Shown: one piece after another, positions 1 to 10,102 of the stretch
Layout: each line of letters starts with the position of its first letter
Numbering within the stretch: position 1 is the first letter of the stretch
NCBI RefSeq assembly: GCF_004193775.1
Contig: NC_041005.1
Coordinates: 17,517,865-17,581,864 of the forward strand
DNA from: Glycine soja
Taxonomy: Eukaryota > Streptophyta > Magnoliopsida > Fabales > Fabaceae
Length of the DNA stretch: 64,000 nucleotides
Direction of reading: 5' to 3'
The notes under the pieces: model-generated
The model's database searches: none
What the model was told of the DNA's origin: nothing
The model's input: only the letters and a program-made list of their open reading frames with translations
Made by a program: the position numbers and the translations under genes

Positions 1-1791
1 GAACAGTTAGAAAACCAAGTAGTGGCCCAACATGGACAATCACAATTTTAGAATATTTTTGTATGAATACATGTTTTAAAAAATGTTAAAAAAACATATC
101 AAATCCATCAATCAATACAATTATCTTTTTTTTCTTTTCTATTTCTACATTCAGTTTACTTGCTTTCAAATTTATTTATCTTTAATCTCATATATCTCCA
201 AATCTTTGGAGCAATTCACCTTTAATCAAGTATTTTTCGAAGTAACATGAGACCCCATAATAATTGAAAGACAAGTTAATTTTCCCTTTCGACTCACAAA
301 TCCTTTGATCACAAGATTTAAATTTTGAAATTGTGTTGAAACAAAAATTAACCGAATTGCATTTGACTAACCTTGTTTATTCACTCGACAACAAATATGA
401 GCTACTTAAATGGATTTTGGTTCAATACTTGTGGACGTGTTCGATCTTCAATTCTGCATGTGGGCTATTGTTTTTGGCAACCCTTGCTTTAGTTTTTTAT
501 TGGCAACCCTTGTTTTCGTCCCTTAAATAAACCTGTAAGACAAAAATATTTAAGTAAAGTTAGCGAATCACATATGTTACGAAAAATTAATAATGTTTCA
601 TTAATTTTCATGAATTCAACATATGATACATTGACAAAGTGACATTCATTAAAATGTCCAATAATTAGAAGACGATGATATATATGAAGGAGATGAAGGC
701 CGACCCCTAAAGGAAAGAAAATGCCCAACTTTATAATATGGATAAATTGACCAACACAACATTATAACGAGTTTTGTAGTCTAGGTACGTAAATTTTCAA
801 AATGGCCATCCATTTATCATTGGATACTATTGTGTCCTTGTCAACACACAAAAAGTTAACCACTTGTTCCTTTATGCCAAATAGTTGAACATAGAATATG
901 TGCCACCCGTGAAAAGTTCGTCTTTAAGCAAATCATCATAACGTATTAGAGGCCAAAGTTCCTGATATGATGAGGTCCAATTATTTTAAATATCTTTTGT
1001 TAGAACTATTTTTTCTATGATTTGAAGATAAATTCAACAAATATAAAGATCATAATTTGAAAGCAAAATGAGCCAACACTTTATACTTAAGATACAGCTT
1101 TGGAGTGATGTTTATTTGAATGGATTATCTAATTTTTGGGCTAAAGAAATTAACACCAATACATTTTTCTTATAATTATGGTAACTTTTTCATTATCATG
1201 ATTTTATTAAATTAATGTAAATATTTATTATAATAATAATGAAAATAAATTAGACATCATCTTAAATATTAATATAATAATAATTTATGATGATTATTAT
1301 TTATTTTCTAATTTTCTATAAATTTTTGTACTTAATTTTATGTAATTAGTTTTGGTGACTTTTCATTTATTGTAGGTCAGTTTCTTTTTTATTATGATTT
1401 TAGACTTTTTAAACCATTATGATGATTACTGTGGTTTTATTTCTGGTGGAATTTCAATGCTAAATGGGAATTTAATTCTATGTGAAAGTTTAGAGGCAAG
1501 TTTAGCCTATAAATAGAAATCACTTCGTAGCTTTGGATGTAAGTTGAATTGGAATAAAATATGAGTTTTCTTCTTTTATGAGAACTTCCCTTCGTTATTG
1601 GACAAAGAACTCAATTAGATCTTATAGAGATAACTTATGCATGACGATCAAACCTATGACTCATCTCTCACATTCTCATCTATTCCTGGAGTGTGACATT
1701 AATATTCTTCCCTAAAAGAAATTATAAAAAAATAATAAATCCAAATTCTTCAATGCTATTCATTTCGTTTTTGTTTTCGTATCATTCCCCA
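1..1791. other. AT-rich intergenic DNA, no gene seen
   Basis: No open frame here has a recognisable protein motif; the short frames at 333-530 and 489-728 are what chance gives in AT-rich DNA. The sequence directly left of 1797 is the 5-bp target duplication CCCTT of the Copia element. Confidence 0.6.
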
Positions 1792-1796
1792 CCCTT

Positions 1797-1998
1797 TGTT
1801 AAAAGGGTAATTCAATACCTCTAGTATGTAATCAAAAGGTTTACTGGTTAAACTTGTAAATAGGCATAGTTACTGTTGCCTATAAATAGACTCAAATACA
1901 TGGTTGATATAACTTCTCAATAATACATTACATTTGGTGCACAGTTTTGCATGTTACTTTTTGCACATTACAGAAAGTTCTTTCCTCTGGTTCTAACA
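1797..1998 (+). repeat. 5' LTR of Copia 1
   Basis: This 202-bp LTR matches 6196-6397. It holds a clear TATA box, TATAAATA at 1881-1888, the likely promoter for the genomic RNA. It ends TTCTAACA at 1998, immediately before the primer-binding site. Confidence 0.95.
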
Positions 1999-2000
1999 TT

Positions 2001-2013
2001 TGGTATCGAGAGC
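2001..2013 (+). other. Primer-binding site of Copia 1
   Basis: TGGTATCGAGAGC matches the 3' end complement of initiator methionine tRNA (TGGTATCAGAGC) with one inserted G. It sits two bases inside the 5' LTR, as usual for plant Copia elements. The inserted base would weaken priming. Confidence 0.8.
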
Positions 2014-2043
2014 AAGGAATTCCAGGGAGACTTTGTTGCAAGA

Positions 2044-5000
2044 ATGGCTCTTAACACCGAAAGCTTTGCCACCATCCTCCCCATCCTCGATGGCAAGAAT
2101 TGGGAAAGATGGTGCATCCAGATGAAGGAGATCCTCGGCTACCAAGATGTCATGGACATCATGGAAGAAGACTACCTAAGCCTTCTTGAAGGGGCCACGG
2201 AGGCGCAGAAAGCTATCCATAAGGAGAACAAGAAGAGGGACTGCAAGGCAATGTGTCTTCTTCACCAGTGTGTGGATATTCCTCATTTTGAGAAGATTGC
2301 AGGAGCTACAACTTCTAAAGAAACATGGGACATTCTGGAAAAGGGAAATGCCGGTGCAAATCAATTAAAGAAAGTAAGGTTGCAAACCATGAGGCGTCAG
2401 TACGAGCTAATGCAAATAAAGGATACAAAAAAGATTGCAGATTTCTTCAATCGGATTATCAAGCTGACGAATTCGATGAAATCGTGTGGCAAAATGATCA
2501 CAGAATCCACGATTGTTGAAAAAATATCGCGAACTCTAACCCCAAGATTCGATCATATCGTTGTAGCGATGGAGGAATCTGGAAAGATAGAGTCCCTGAA
2601 GATCGAAGAACTTCAAGGATCCCTTAAAGCCCATGAGCAACAGCTCAATGAAAGAACCACTGAGAGGCACACAAATCGGGCGTTGCAAGCACAAACTCAA
2701 AGAAGAGGAGGAAGCAGTGGTAGAAGCTACAACAAAACACGAGGTAGGGGTAGAGATCCAAGATCAAATGCTGGAAAGGCTCCTCAACAGCAAGAACCTG
2801 AAAAACATGACTTAGAGCAACCTGAATCGTCCAATGGTAGAGGAGGGTATAGGCAGTATAGAGGAGGAAATAAAAGATTTGATTGAAAAGAGGCTTAAAT
2901 GCTTCAATTGTGGTAAAATTAGGCATTTCTCTGCAGAATGTCAGGCACCAACTCAGAACAGTCCAAGAGGAGATAAGATCCAGAAGCAAACTTGGCAAAA
3001 GGTGAGGATGTTGATGTAGAAGACAACACCTTGTTATTGATGATGACAACAAATATTGAGGCTGGAAACGATGATACTTGGTATCTTAACTCAGGATGCT
3101 CCAATCATATGACTGGACATAAAGAGTGGCTAGTGAATTTTGATATGAAGAAGAGAAGCAAGGTCAAATTCGTAGACAATAGAGTCATTGAAGCAAAAGG
3201 AACGACTAGTGATGTGCTTATCCAAAGAAAAGATGGAGGCCAGGCCTTGATAACAGAGGTTTTGTATGTTCACACAATGAAGAACAATCTGTTAAGCATT
3301 GGTCAGTTACTGCAAAAAGGATTCAGCATGAACCTCCATGATGATACAATGGAGATCTTTGACAGAATGCAGAAGAAAATACTGAAGGCCAAAATCTCAA
3401 AGAACAGGACCTTCCAAGTGAAGCTAGGAGCATTTGATTCTTAGTGCCTAAATGCAGAAACCAAATCAGATGAGTCTTGGCTTTGCCACATGAGGTATGG
3501 ACATCTCAATTTCAAAGATTTAAACCTTCTACATGCAAAAGATATGGTGTTTGGTTTGCCACAAGTTAGAATCCCCAAATCTGTTTGTGGCCATTGCATG
3601 ATTAGCAAATAAACAAGAGCATCCTTTAGCAACTACACACCCATTAGAGCCAATGATTTACTACATGCAGTGTACTTTGATGTTTGTGGACCATTTGAGG
3701 TTCCCTCTCTAGGTGGGAACAGGTTCTTTGTGTCTTTTGTTGATGAATTTAGCAGGAAAAATGTGGACATACTTACTCAAGGTTAAGAGTGAAGTATTTG
3801 AGAACCTGAAGAAATTCACAGCCATGATTGAAAAACAATCAGGGAAGAAGTTAAAGATCCTTAAAACAGATGGAGGAGAGTTCAACTCTAGAGAAATTGA
3901 AGCCTTTTGCACAGACAAAGGCATTCTACATGAAGTAACAGCCCCCTACACACCACAACACAATGGTGTGGTTGAGAAAAGAAACAGGACCATCATGAGC
4001 ATGGTGAGGAGCATGTTGAAAGGAAAGAACCTACCTAAAGCCCTATGGGGAGAAGCAGTTTTCACAACAACATATGTACTGAATAGGTGCCCCACACAAC
4101 AACTTAAAAATCAAGTACCAGAAGTTGTATGGTCAGGGAAAACACCATCTGTGAAGCATATGAGAGTTTTTGGCTCAACATGTTACAAACATATTCCTGA
4201 TCAAACAAGGAAGAAATTGGATGACAAGAGTGAACACATGATCTTTGTTGGCTATAATCCCACAGGGTCATACAAACTCTTAAATCCAAGAACGAATCGA
4301 ATAGTTTTCAGTAGGGATGTGCAATTTGATGAGCTGAACACATGGATGAAGGACAAACATGATCCAAGCAAGAAGCCAATGATGCATATCAACACAGAAA
4401 CATTGAGTGAACCAGAACCTGATGACGTTACAGGTGAAGTTCAAGCTAAACCTACAAGTGTAGTTCAAGAAGTAGAGGGAAGAAGATCCACAAGGACTAG
4501 AAGCTTGCCAACAAGACTAGAAGCCTATGAGGTGTTTCCTGATAGTGCAATAGATGATGATGGTGAATTGGTTCATCTAGCACTAATGGGAGAAGCAGAA
4601 CCTGCCACCTTCCAAGAAGCAATTAAAAAGGAAGTATGGTTAGAAGCTATGAGAGAAGAGTTGAAAGCCATAGAGAGGAACAAGACATGGGAGCTAGCTA
4701 GTCTACCAAATGGCAAAATAGCTATAAAGGTTAAATGGGTTTTCAAGAACAAACTCAAACCAGATGGGAGTATTGCTAAACACAAAGCCAGGCTAGTGGC
4801 AAAGGGCTTTATGCAGAAAGAAGGCTATGATTACAAAGAGGTTTTTGCAGTAGTGGCTAGGTTTGAGACTGTGAGGTTGATAGTTTCTTTGGAAAGTTGG
4901 AAAGGGTGGAAACCATGGCAAATGGATGTAAAGTCTGCCTTCCTAAATGGACCCCTAGAAGAAGAAGTATACGTACAACAACCTCCTGGATTTGAGACTG

Positions 5001-6148
5001 CATGACAAGAAGATAAAGTGCTGAAGTTGAAGAAAGCACTCTATGGGCTCAAAAAAGCACCTAGAGCATGGAATAAGAGAATTGACTCATTTCTAACTGA
5101 CAGTGGATTCAAGAAATGCACTGTAGAGCATGGTGTTTATGTGAAATTTCTCAAGAATGATGAAGCTCTATTGCTATACCTTTATGTAGATGACTTGGTA
5201 ATTACAGGAAGCAACATGAGGGAAGTTGAGAACTTGAAGACACAGCTAGGGTCAGAATTTGAGATGACTGACCTTGGAGAACTTTCTTACTTCATGGGCA
5301 TTGAGTTCATAAAGACTAGTAGAGGCATTATAATGCATCAGGTGAAATACATCAATGAAACCTTGAAGATGTTTCACATGCAAAACTGCAACTCAGTAAC
5401 AGTTCCAGTAGAGGCCAATTTGAAGATTGACAACTCAGAAAGTGAATAGAATGTATATGCAACTTTATATAGACAAATTGTTGGGTGTTTGAGGTTCATT
5501 TGTCACAGTAGACCAGAGATTTCTTATGGTGTTGGAGTGATTAGCAGATTTATGACTCGTCTAAAGCAATCTTATCTAGTAGCAGCCAAGAGGATCATGA
5601 TGTACCTAAAGGGGACAAAAAACTGTGGTATTTTGTTTCCAAATCAGAAAGAGAAGGGTGATCTACATCTCATGGGTTATACAAACTCAGACTGGTGTGG
5701 AGATAAGGTAGATAGAAGAAGCACTTCTGGTTTTGTGTTCTTGTTATCAGGTGCTCCAATATCCTGGAACTCGAGGAAGCAAGATGTTGTTGCTTTGTCA
5801 ACTTGTGAGGCTGAGTATGTAGCTGCCTACAATGCACCGTGTCAAGGTCTCTGACTATTGTCCTTACTAGCTGAGTTGAAGTGTGGCAGTTTTGAGAAGA
5901 TTGAGTTGCAAATTGACAGTAAATCTGTCATAGATTTGGCCAAGAATCCTGTGAGCCATGGGAGAAGCAAACATATAGAGACTAAGTTTCATTTTCTCAG
6001 GGATCAAGTGTGCAGAGGAAGGATAGGTTTGCATCATTGTCCAACAGAAGTTCAAGTGGCTGATATTTTGACCAAAGGATTGAAGACTGAGAGGTTTTTG
6101 ATACTGAGAAAGATGCTGAACATTGGGTGTTTCTGGTGTTTTTTTTAG
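2044..6148 (+). pseudogene. Copia 1 gag-pol polyprotein, degenerate
   Basis: Gag starts at ATG 2044, in the same open frame as 1951-2886, and contains a UBN2-type gag region. The CCHC zinc knuckle (CFNCGKIRHFSAEC, about 2900-2940) is in another frame. The protease motif at about 3080-3115 reads LNSGCSNHMTG, so the catalytic Asp of DSG is Asn. The pre-integrase zinc region follows. The integrase core keeps TDGGEF and NGVVEKRN but is crossed by a one-base frameshift in an A run near 3755-3760. RT holds the YVDD box (LYLYVDDLVI, about 5180) and then RNase H. Breaks seen: stop 2884-2886, frame changes near 2875 and 2990, stop 3442-3444, TAA near 3610, TGA 5003-5005, TAG 5447-5449 and TGA 5852-5854. 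From 3713 to the end only stops, not frameshifts, interrupt the frame. Confidence 0.92.
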
Positions 6149-6195
6149 CAGTGTTCAGTATTGTATAAGTCTAAAGCTCTTGAATTATAAGGGGG

Positions 6196-6397
6196 TGTTA
6201 AAAGGGTAATTCAATACCTCTAGTCTGTAACCAAGAGGTTTATTGGTTAAACTTGTAAATAGGCATGGTTACTGTTGCCTATAAATAGACTTAAATACAT
6301 GGTTGATATAACTTCTCAATAATAAATTACATTTGGTGCACAGTTTTGAACGTTACTTTTTGCACATTACAGAAAGTTCTTTCCTCTGGTTCTAACA
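6196..6397 (+). repeat. 3' LTR of Copia 1 with adjacent polypurine tract
   Basis: Second 202-bp copy, ending AACA at 6397 and followed by the target duplication CCCTT. The purine run AAGGGGG at 6189-6195 directly precedes it and is the plus-strand primer. TATAAATA is kept at 6280-6287. Confidence 0.95.
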
Positions 6398-6402
6398 CCC
6401 TT

Positions 6403-6995
6403 ATCGAGCAATGCTGTAATTGTTCGATAAAAAGGGTGTTCATATGCTTGAGCATAAAAAATATACTCATGGATCTGATCAGTAAATTCCTTTGTGAATT
6501 TTATACCTTTGTTGCATTTACGAACATGAACTACTTCAGGAGGTAATCAATCAGATGAAGATCGAACAATCTACAAGTGTGCATTACATCAACATACTGC
6601 TACAATGAACGGAGACATTTAGTGGATTTTTATTACTTTGGTGCTTCCTTCATTTTGATCTCTCTAGAGGAAAACACATTGAAGTGGTATATGAAAATAT
6701 TTTGTATTTATTAATAATAATGGTTTATAGTTACACAATCTTTGATTTAGACTAAACAGAATAGTCTATATAAAACAAATTTCATTATGCAGTTTACACA
6801 CATGATTTTTGGTCGATTATTCCTCTATTTCTCCTATTTTAACAATTTTCAATATCGAGATCTCACAATTACTTGTGGGTGTTGACAGCGATGCTACACT
6901 ATCTTATTTCTAATTGTTTCTTTATATTTCTGGTGACAATAAACTTTGCATATAATTTTCCTTTTGTGCATTATTGTTCATGTTATTTTTTGCAG
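6403..6995. other. AT-rich DNA right of Copia 1, no gene seen
   Basis: No motif was recognised. It may be intron or flank of the KAPA synthase remnant that begins at 6996, because the sequence just before that exon reads like an intron end (TTTTTTGCAG). Confidence 0.4.
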
Positions 6996-7380
6996 CTTGT
7001 TTAGCATGGATCTATGGAGATTATACACCTATGGTTGAGCTAGCATACCTCCGCAAGAAGCATGACTTTTTGTTAGTCATTGATGACGTAGAACCTCCTT
7101 TTCTTTATAAAGACAACTTATTATATGCTATTATATGTACATGGTTCTGAACTTCTGATCCTTGGACTAAGGTTAATAAACTATCAAAATAAATTGTTTA
7201 TACTCATATACCCATTGTTTACCTTTGTTGGAATATCTGTTGAGACTAAATATGTAATATCTGTGAAAAGCATGATGCGATGTTCCAGCTGCAGTTAAAG
7301 TGGCAAAACTTAGACAGACGGTTACAAGTCACATTATATCCCTAATAGTAGGCAGTGAAAATGAAGCACTTCAAGCTAGC
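6996..7380 (+). pseudogene. 8-amino-7-oxononanoate (KAPA) synthase-like pseudogene fragment
   Basis: After an intron-like acceptor (TTTTTTGCAG, ending 6995) the sequence at 6996-7087 encodes TPMVELAYLRKKHDFLLVID, which matches the conserved core of plant KAPA synthases. These are PLP-dependent alpha-oxoamine synthases that condense pimeloyl-CoA (or an equivalent) with alanine in biotin synthesis. The frame is broken near 7010-7016, where about four extra bases sit between the SMD and GDY parts of the motif. A GT follows at 7088. A second piece at about 7285-7375 reads HIISLIVGSENEALQAS, matching a later C-terminal segment. The exons between and around these are absent, so this is a scrap. The family call rests on recognised motifs only. 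Confidence 0.55.
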
Positions 7381-7759
7381 TAGTAAATTTCCCTCCCTTA
7401 CTAACTTTCTATGTACGTACTTTAGGCTATTCATTCTGGTATCACTCAACTTTCTCTTCCATGCATGCTTGGAAAAGATTAATTATGAAAAAATAATTGT
7501 TTTCTATCTTTTTTAAAAGCTGACAAAAGAATGATTATTCTTATACAATAAGCCCAAACTTCAGCTTCATTCATAGGCCAATTATAAAGCCATTTTAACA
7601 CTAAGCATTTTCAGTCTCTTATACAATAAGCCGAACTTCAGCTTCGCAAGCCAATTATGAAGGCATTTTGACACCAAGCATTTTCAGTCTTTCTGGAAAA
7701 GGCATTTACATCAATCTGGCTTCCACGTCACTGCATGCAATCACACTACCTATACGTGC
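7381..7759. other. Intergenic DNA with a short tandem duplication
   Basis: Two imperfect copies of about 65-75 bp occur at roughly 7546-7618 and 7619-7690. Both contain ACAATAAGCC, then CTTCAGCTTC, then CATTTTCAGTCT. No coding motif was seen. Confidence 0.5.
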
Positions 7760-8148
7760 TGTGGAAGCAAAGCTTCATGATGAATCAACAATGATTCAAA
7801 GGTGTTTTGATGATAACAATGATGACAACAAAAGATTATGACAAAGGTAATGAACAAAAAGCTCAAAAGATCAAAGAACAACTCAAGTGAATCAAAGAAC
7901 ATCTAAAGTGAATCAAGAACAAGTCAAGAGTTCAAGAATCAAGAAGAATTCAAGACTCAAGAAGAAGTCTACAATAAAGAATCAAGATTCAAGATTCAAG
8001 ATCTCAAGAATCAAGATCAAGATTCAAGACTCAAGATTCAAGAATGAAGAAAAGACTCAATCAAGATAAGTATTAAAAAGTTTTTTCAAAACTTTGAATA
8101 GCACATGAGTTTTTGACAAAACCTTTACCAAAGAGTTTTTACACTCTG

Positions 8149-8385
8149 GTAATCGATTACCATATTGTTGTAATCGATTACCAGTAGCAAAATGAGTTTG
8201 AAAAAGTTTTCAAACTGAATTTACAACGTTCCAAATATTTTCAAAAGGCTGTAATCGATTACAATGTTTTGGTAATCGATTACCAGTGTCCTTGAATGTT
8301 GAAATTCAAATTTAAATGTGAAGAGTCACATTGTTTCACTCAAAAGCTTTGTGTAATCGATTACACTTATTTGGTAATCGATTAC
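8149..8385 (+). repeat. Six GTAATCGATTAC palindromes in three phased pairs
   Basis: The perfect 12-bp palindrome GTAATCGATTAC occurs at 8149, 8170, 8251, 8272, 8353 and 8374. Members of each pair start 21 bp apart and successive pairs start 102 bp apart. The array ends about 130 bp upstream of the TATA box, the usual place for LTR enhancer sites. A regulator binding as a dimer is possible; this is inference. Confidence 0.9.
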
Positions 8386-8714
8386 CAGTGTTTGTTTCTG
8401 AAAAATCTAAAGATGTAACTCTTCAAAAAGGTTTTGACTTTTTCAAATGGGTTTTAAGTTTTTCTGAAAGTTATAACTCTTCTGAATGGCCTTCTTGACC
8501 AGACATGAAGAGTCTATAAAAGCAAGACTTTGTTTTGCATTTTTGAATCAATCTTTCTAACAACAATCTTGAATACTTTTGCTTTTCCATACAATCCTTT
8601 ACAAGCCTTGAATCTCTTTGAACTTCTTCTTCTTCTTTGTACCAAAAGCTTTCTGAAGTTTTCTGGTTTTCCAAACCTTGAAAACTTGTGCTATTCATCT
8701 TTTCATTCTCTTCT

Positions 8715-8985
8715 CCCTTTGCCAAAAAGAATTCGCCAAGGACTAACCGCCTAAATTCTTTTTGTGTCTCTCTTCTCTCTTTTCCAAAAGAACAAGGGAC
8801 TAACCGCCTGAATTCTTTTGTGTCTCCCTTCTCCCTTGTCAAAGAATTCAAAACGACACAGTCTGAGAATTCTTTTGATTCTTCCCATTCCCTAATACAA
8901 AAGCGTTCAAAGGTTTAACCGCCTGAGAATTCTTTTGTATCCCCATTCACAAAGTATCAAAGGTGTAACAGCCTGAGATCTTTGT
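8715..8985 (+). repeat. Degenerate tandem repeat, about 57-bp unit, stem-loop type
   Basis: Five units share the central motif TAACCGCCTGA or a variant. Each unit is bracketed by an A-rich left arm such as AAAGAATTC and its complement GAATTCTTT, followed by a pyrimidine-rich spacer. The arms vary between units while pairing is mostly kept. It lies downstream of the TATA box, so it would be in the transcript. The second solo LTR holds the same array at about 60945-61215. Confidence 0.75.
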
Positions 8986-9018
8986 CTTAACACATTGGAG
9001 GGTACATCCTTTGTGGTA

Positions 9019-9145
9019 CAAGTAGAGGGTACATCTACTTGGGTTTGACTGAGAACAAGAGAGGGTACATCTCTTGTGGATCAGTTCTAGTGGAGGGTAC
9101 ATCCACTAGGGTTTCAAAGAGAACAAGGGAGGGTACATCCCTTGT
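9019..9145 (+). repeat. Four hairpins with different 8-bp stems and one identical loop
   Basis: Stems and loops are: CAAGTAGA 9019-9026 with TCTACTTG 9034-9041; ACAAGAGA 9055-9062 with TCTCTTGT 9070-9077; CTAGTGGA 9087-9094 with TCCACTAG 9102-9109; ACAAGGGA 9123-9130 with TCCCTTGT 9138-9145. Each loop is exactly GGGTACA. A weaker fifth copy of the GAGGGTACATC core is at about 8997-9010. Stem sequence changes while pairing is preserved, a pattern expected of selected RNA structure. The loop contains the self-complementary GTAC. Confidence 0.9.
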
Positions 9146-9472
9146 GGATCTTTGCTTGTAAAAGGATTTTTACAAGGTTGAAAGAAATCTCAAGGACTGC
9201 AGGTCGCTTGGGGGCTGGAGGTAGGCACGGGTTGTTGCCGAACCAATATAAAAACTCTTGTGTATTTGTTTCCTTCTTCCCTACTCTTTTACTTTCTGTT
9301 GTGCATTTAATTTTCGCTTTTACTTTCTGTTAAGTTTCTCTTCAACTCCATATTCTCTTAACAACAAAAGTAAAAGCCTTAAAAGAGTAATTTTTAATTG
9401 GTAAAGTTTTAGGAATAATTAATTCAACCCCCCCTTCTTAATTATTCTGAGGCCACTCGATCCAACACGTGC

Positions 9473-10102
9473 CTCCTAACTCATGCAGGTTTATATCTTT
9501 TTATATGATTATGAGTAAACCTGTAAATTGGTCATCAAGATTATATGTCTTGAAAGTTTTAGTCCTTAACTTTACAAAAAAAAATCGTTCATTTTGTAGA
9601 ATAAAAAATTACGACTAATATAAACCTGAAGAGTGACTCCATGGATGGAGGACAGACGGTGTGTCGCCTGACGGTGAAGCTCGAGCAAACAAACTTGACA
9701 TCACATTTCAACATAAAATCAAGGCATAGGTTTTTAAATTTTCCCTTTAATTATATAGTGTTTAATTTTTCAATTTTTATCAAATGTGAGATTTCACCTG
9801 GAGTTCAACATTGTTTGTACCACAAAAATGCATGTTAATTATAGGAAATCAATCACCAAAGAAGCAAATAGTGTTGTTGAGTTGCACCAGAGAGTTTGAT
9901 AGCATATATTAAGCAATGACTATTCTTAATCACAAGAAAAGTCAAACTCTTTTACTAGTTCATGTTACATGCAAATATGAACTAATGTCAAATAATGTAG
10001 ATGTCATTGTTGCAGCTAGATTGGACTATAATAGTACTGAAACATTTATTGATGGATCACCTATTTTATTAATTACAACCAACAAGTGCAAGGTAAAATA
10101 TT
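9473..10102. other. Intergenic DNA, no gene seen
   Basis: Possible small frames exist at 9641-9838 and 9916-10140 but show no motif. The right part is probably the 3' flank of the minus-strand pseudogene that ends at 10103. Confidence 0.4.

Larger units (their letters stand above)
1797..6397 (+). mobile_element. Complete Ty1/copia LTR retrotransposon, coding capacity lost
   Basis: The element is bounded by two 202-bp LTRs that start TGTT and end AACA. It is flanked by a perfect 5-bp target duplication, CCCTT at 1792-1796 and 6398-6402. Internal order is primer-binding site, gag, protease, integrase, reverse transcriptase, RNase H, polypurine tract, which is the copia order with integrase before RT. 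The LTRs differ at 9 of 202 positions by eye (about 4.5%). Every coding domain is crossed by a stop or frameshift, so it cannot move by itself. It lies just left of decayed KAPA synthase exons in the same orientation. Confidence 0.95.
7760..9467 (+). mobile_element. Solo LTR (1708 bp) of a Sirevirus-like family, copy 1
   Basis: The sequence starts TGTGGAAGCAAAGCTTCA and ends GATCCAACA. It is flanked by a perfect 5-bp duplication, CGTGC at 7755-7759 and 9468-9472, with no internal region, so it is a solo LTR left by LTR-LTR recombination. The copy at 60053-61691 is the same family. Its ends (GAAGCAAAGCTTCA, and the closing segment CTTCTTAA..GAGGCCACT) resemble the Sirevirus LTR at 32370. A TATA box, TATAAAAG, lies at 8515-8522. 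Upstream of it is a palindrome array and downstream two stem-loop arrays, listed separately. Confidence 0.93.

Noticed and set aside
8149..8385. CRISPR-like array of palindromic repeats
   Set aside because: The repeats are 12-bp palindromes inside a plant LTR, with spacers repeated between copies and no cas genes; the window is a plant nuclear genome.
8471..8851. 126-codon minus-strand frame, repeated at 60820-61080
   Set aside because: It is the antisense of the solo LTR stem-loop repeats; its repeats mirror the DNA repeat units.
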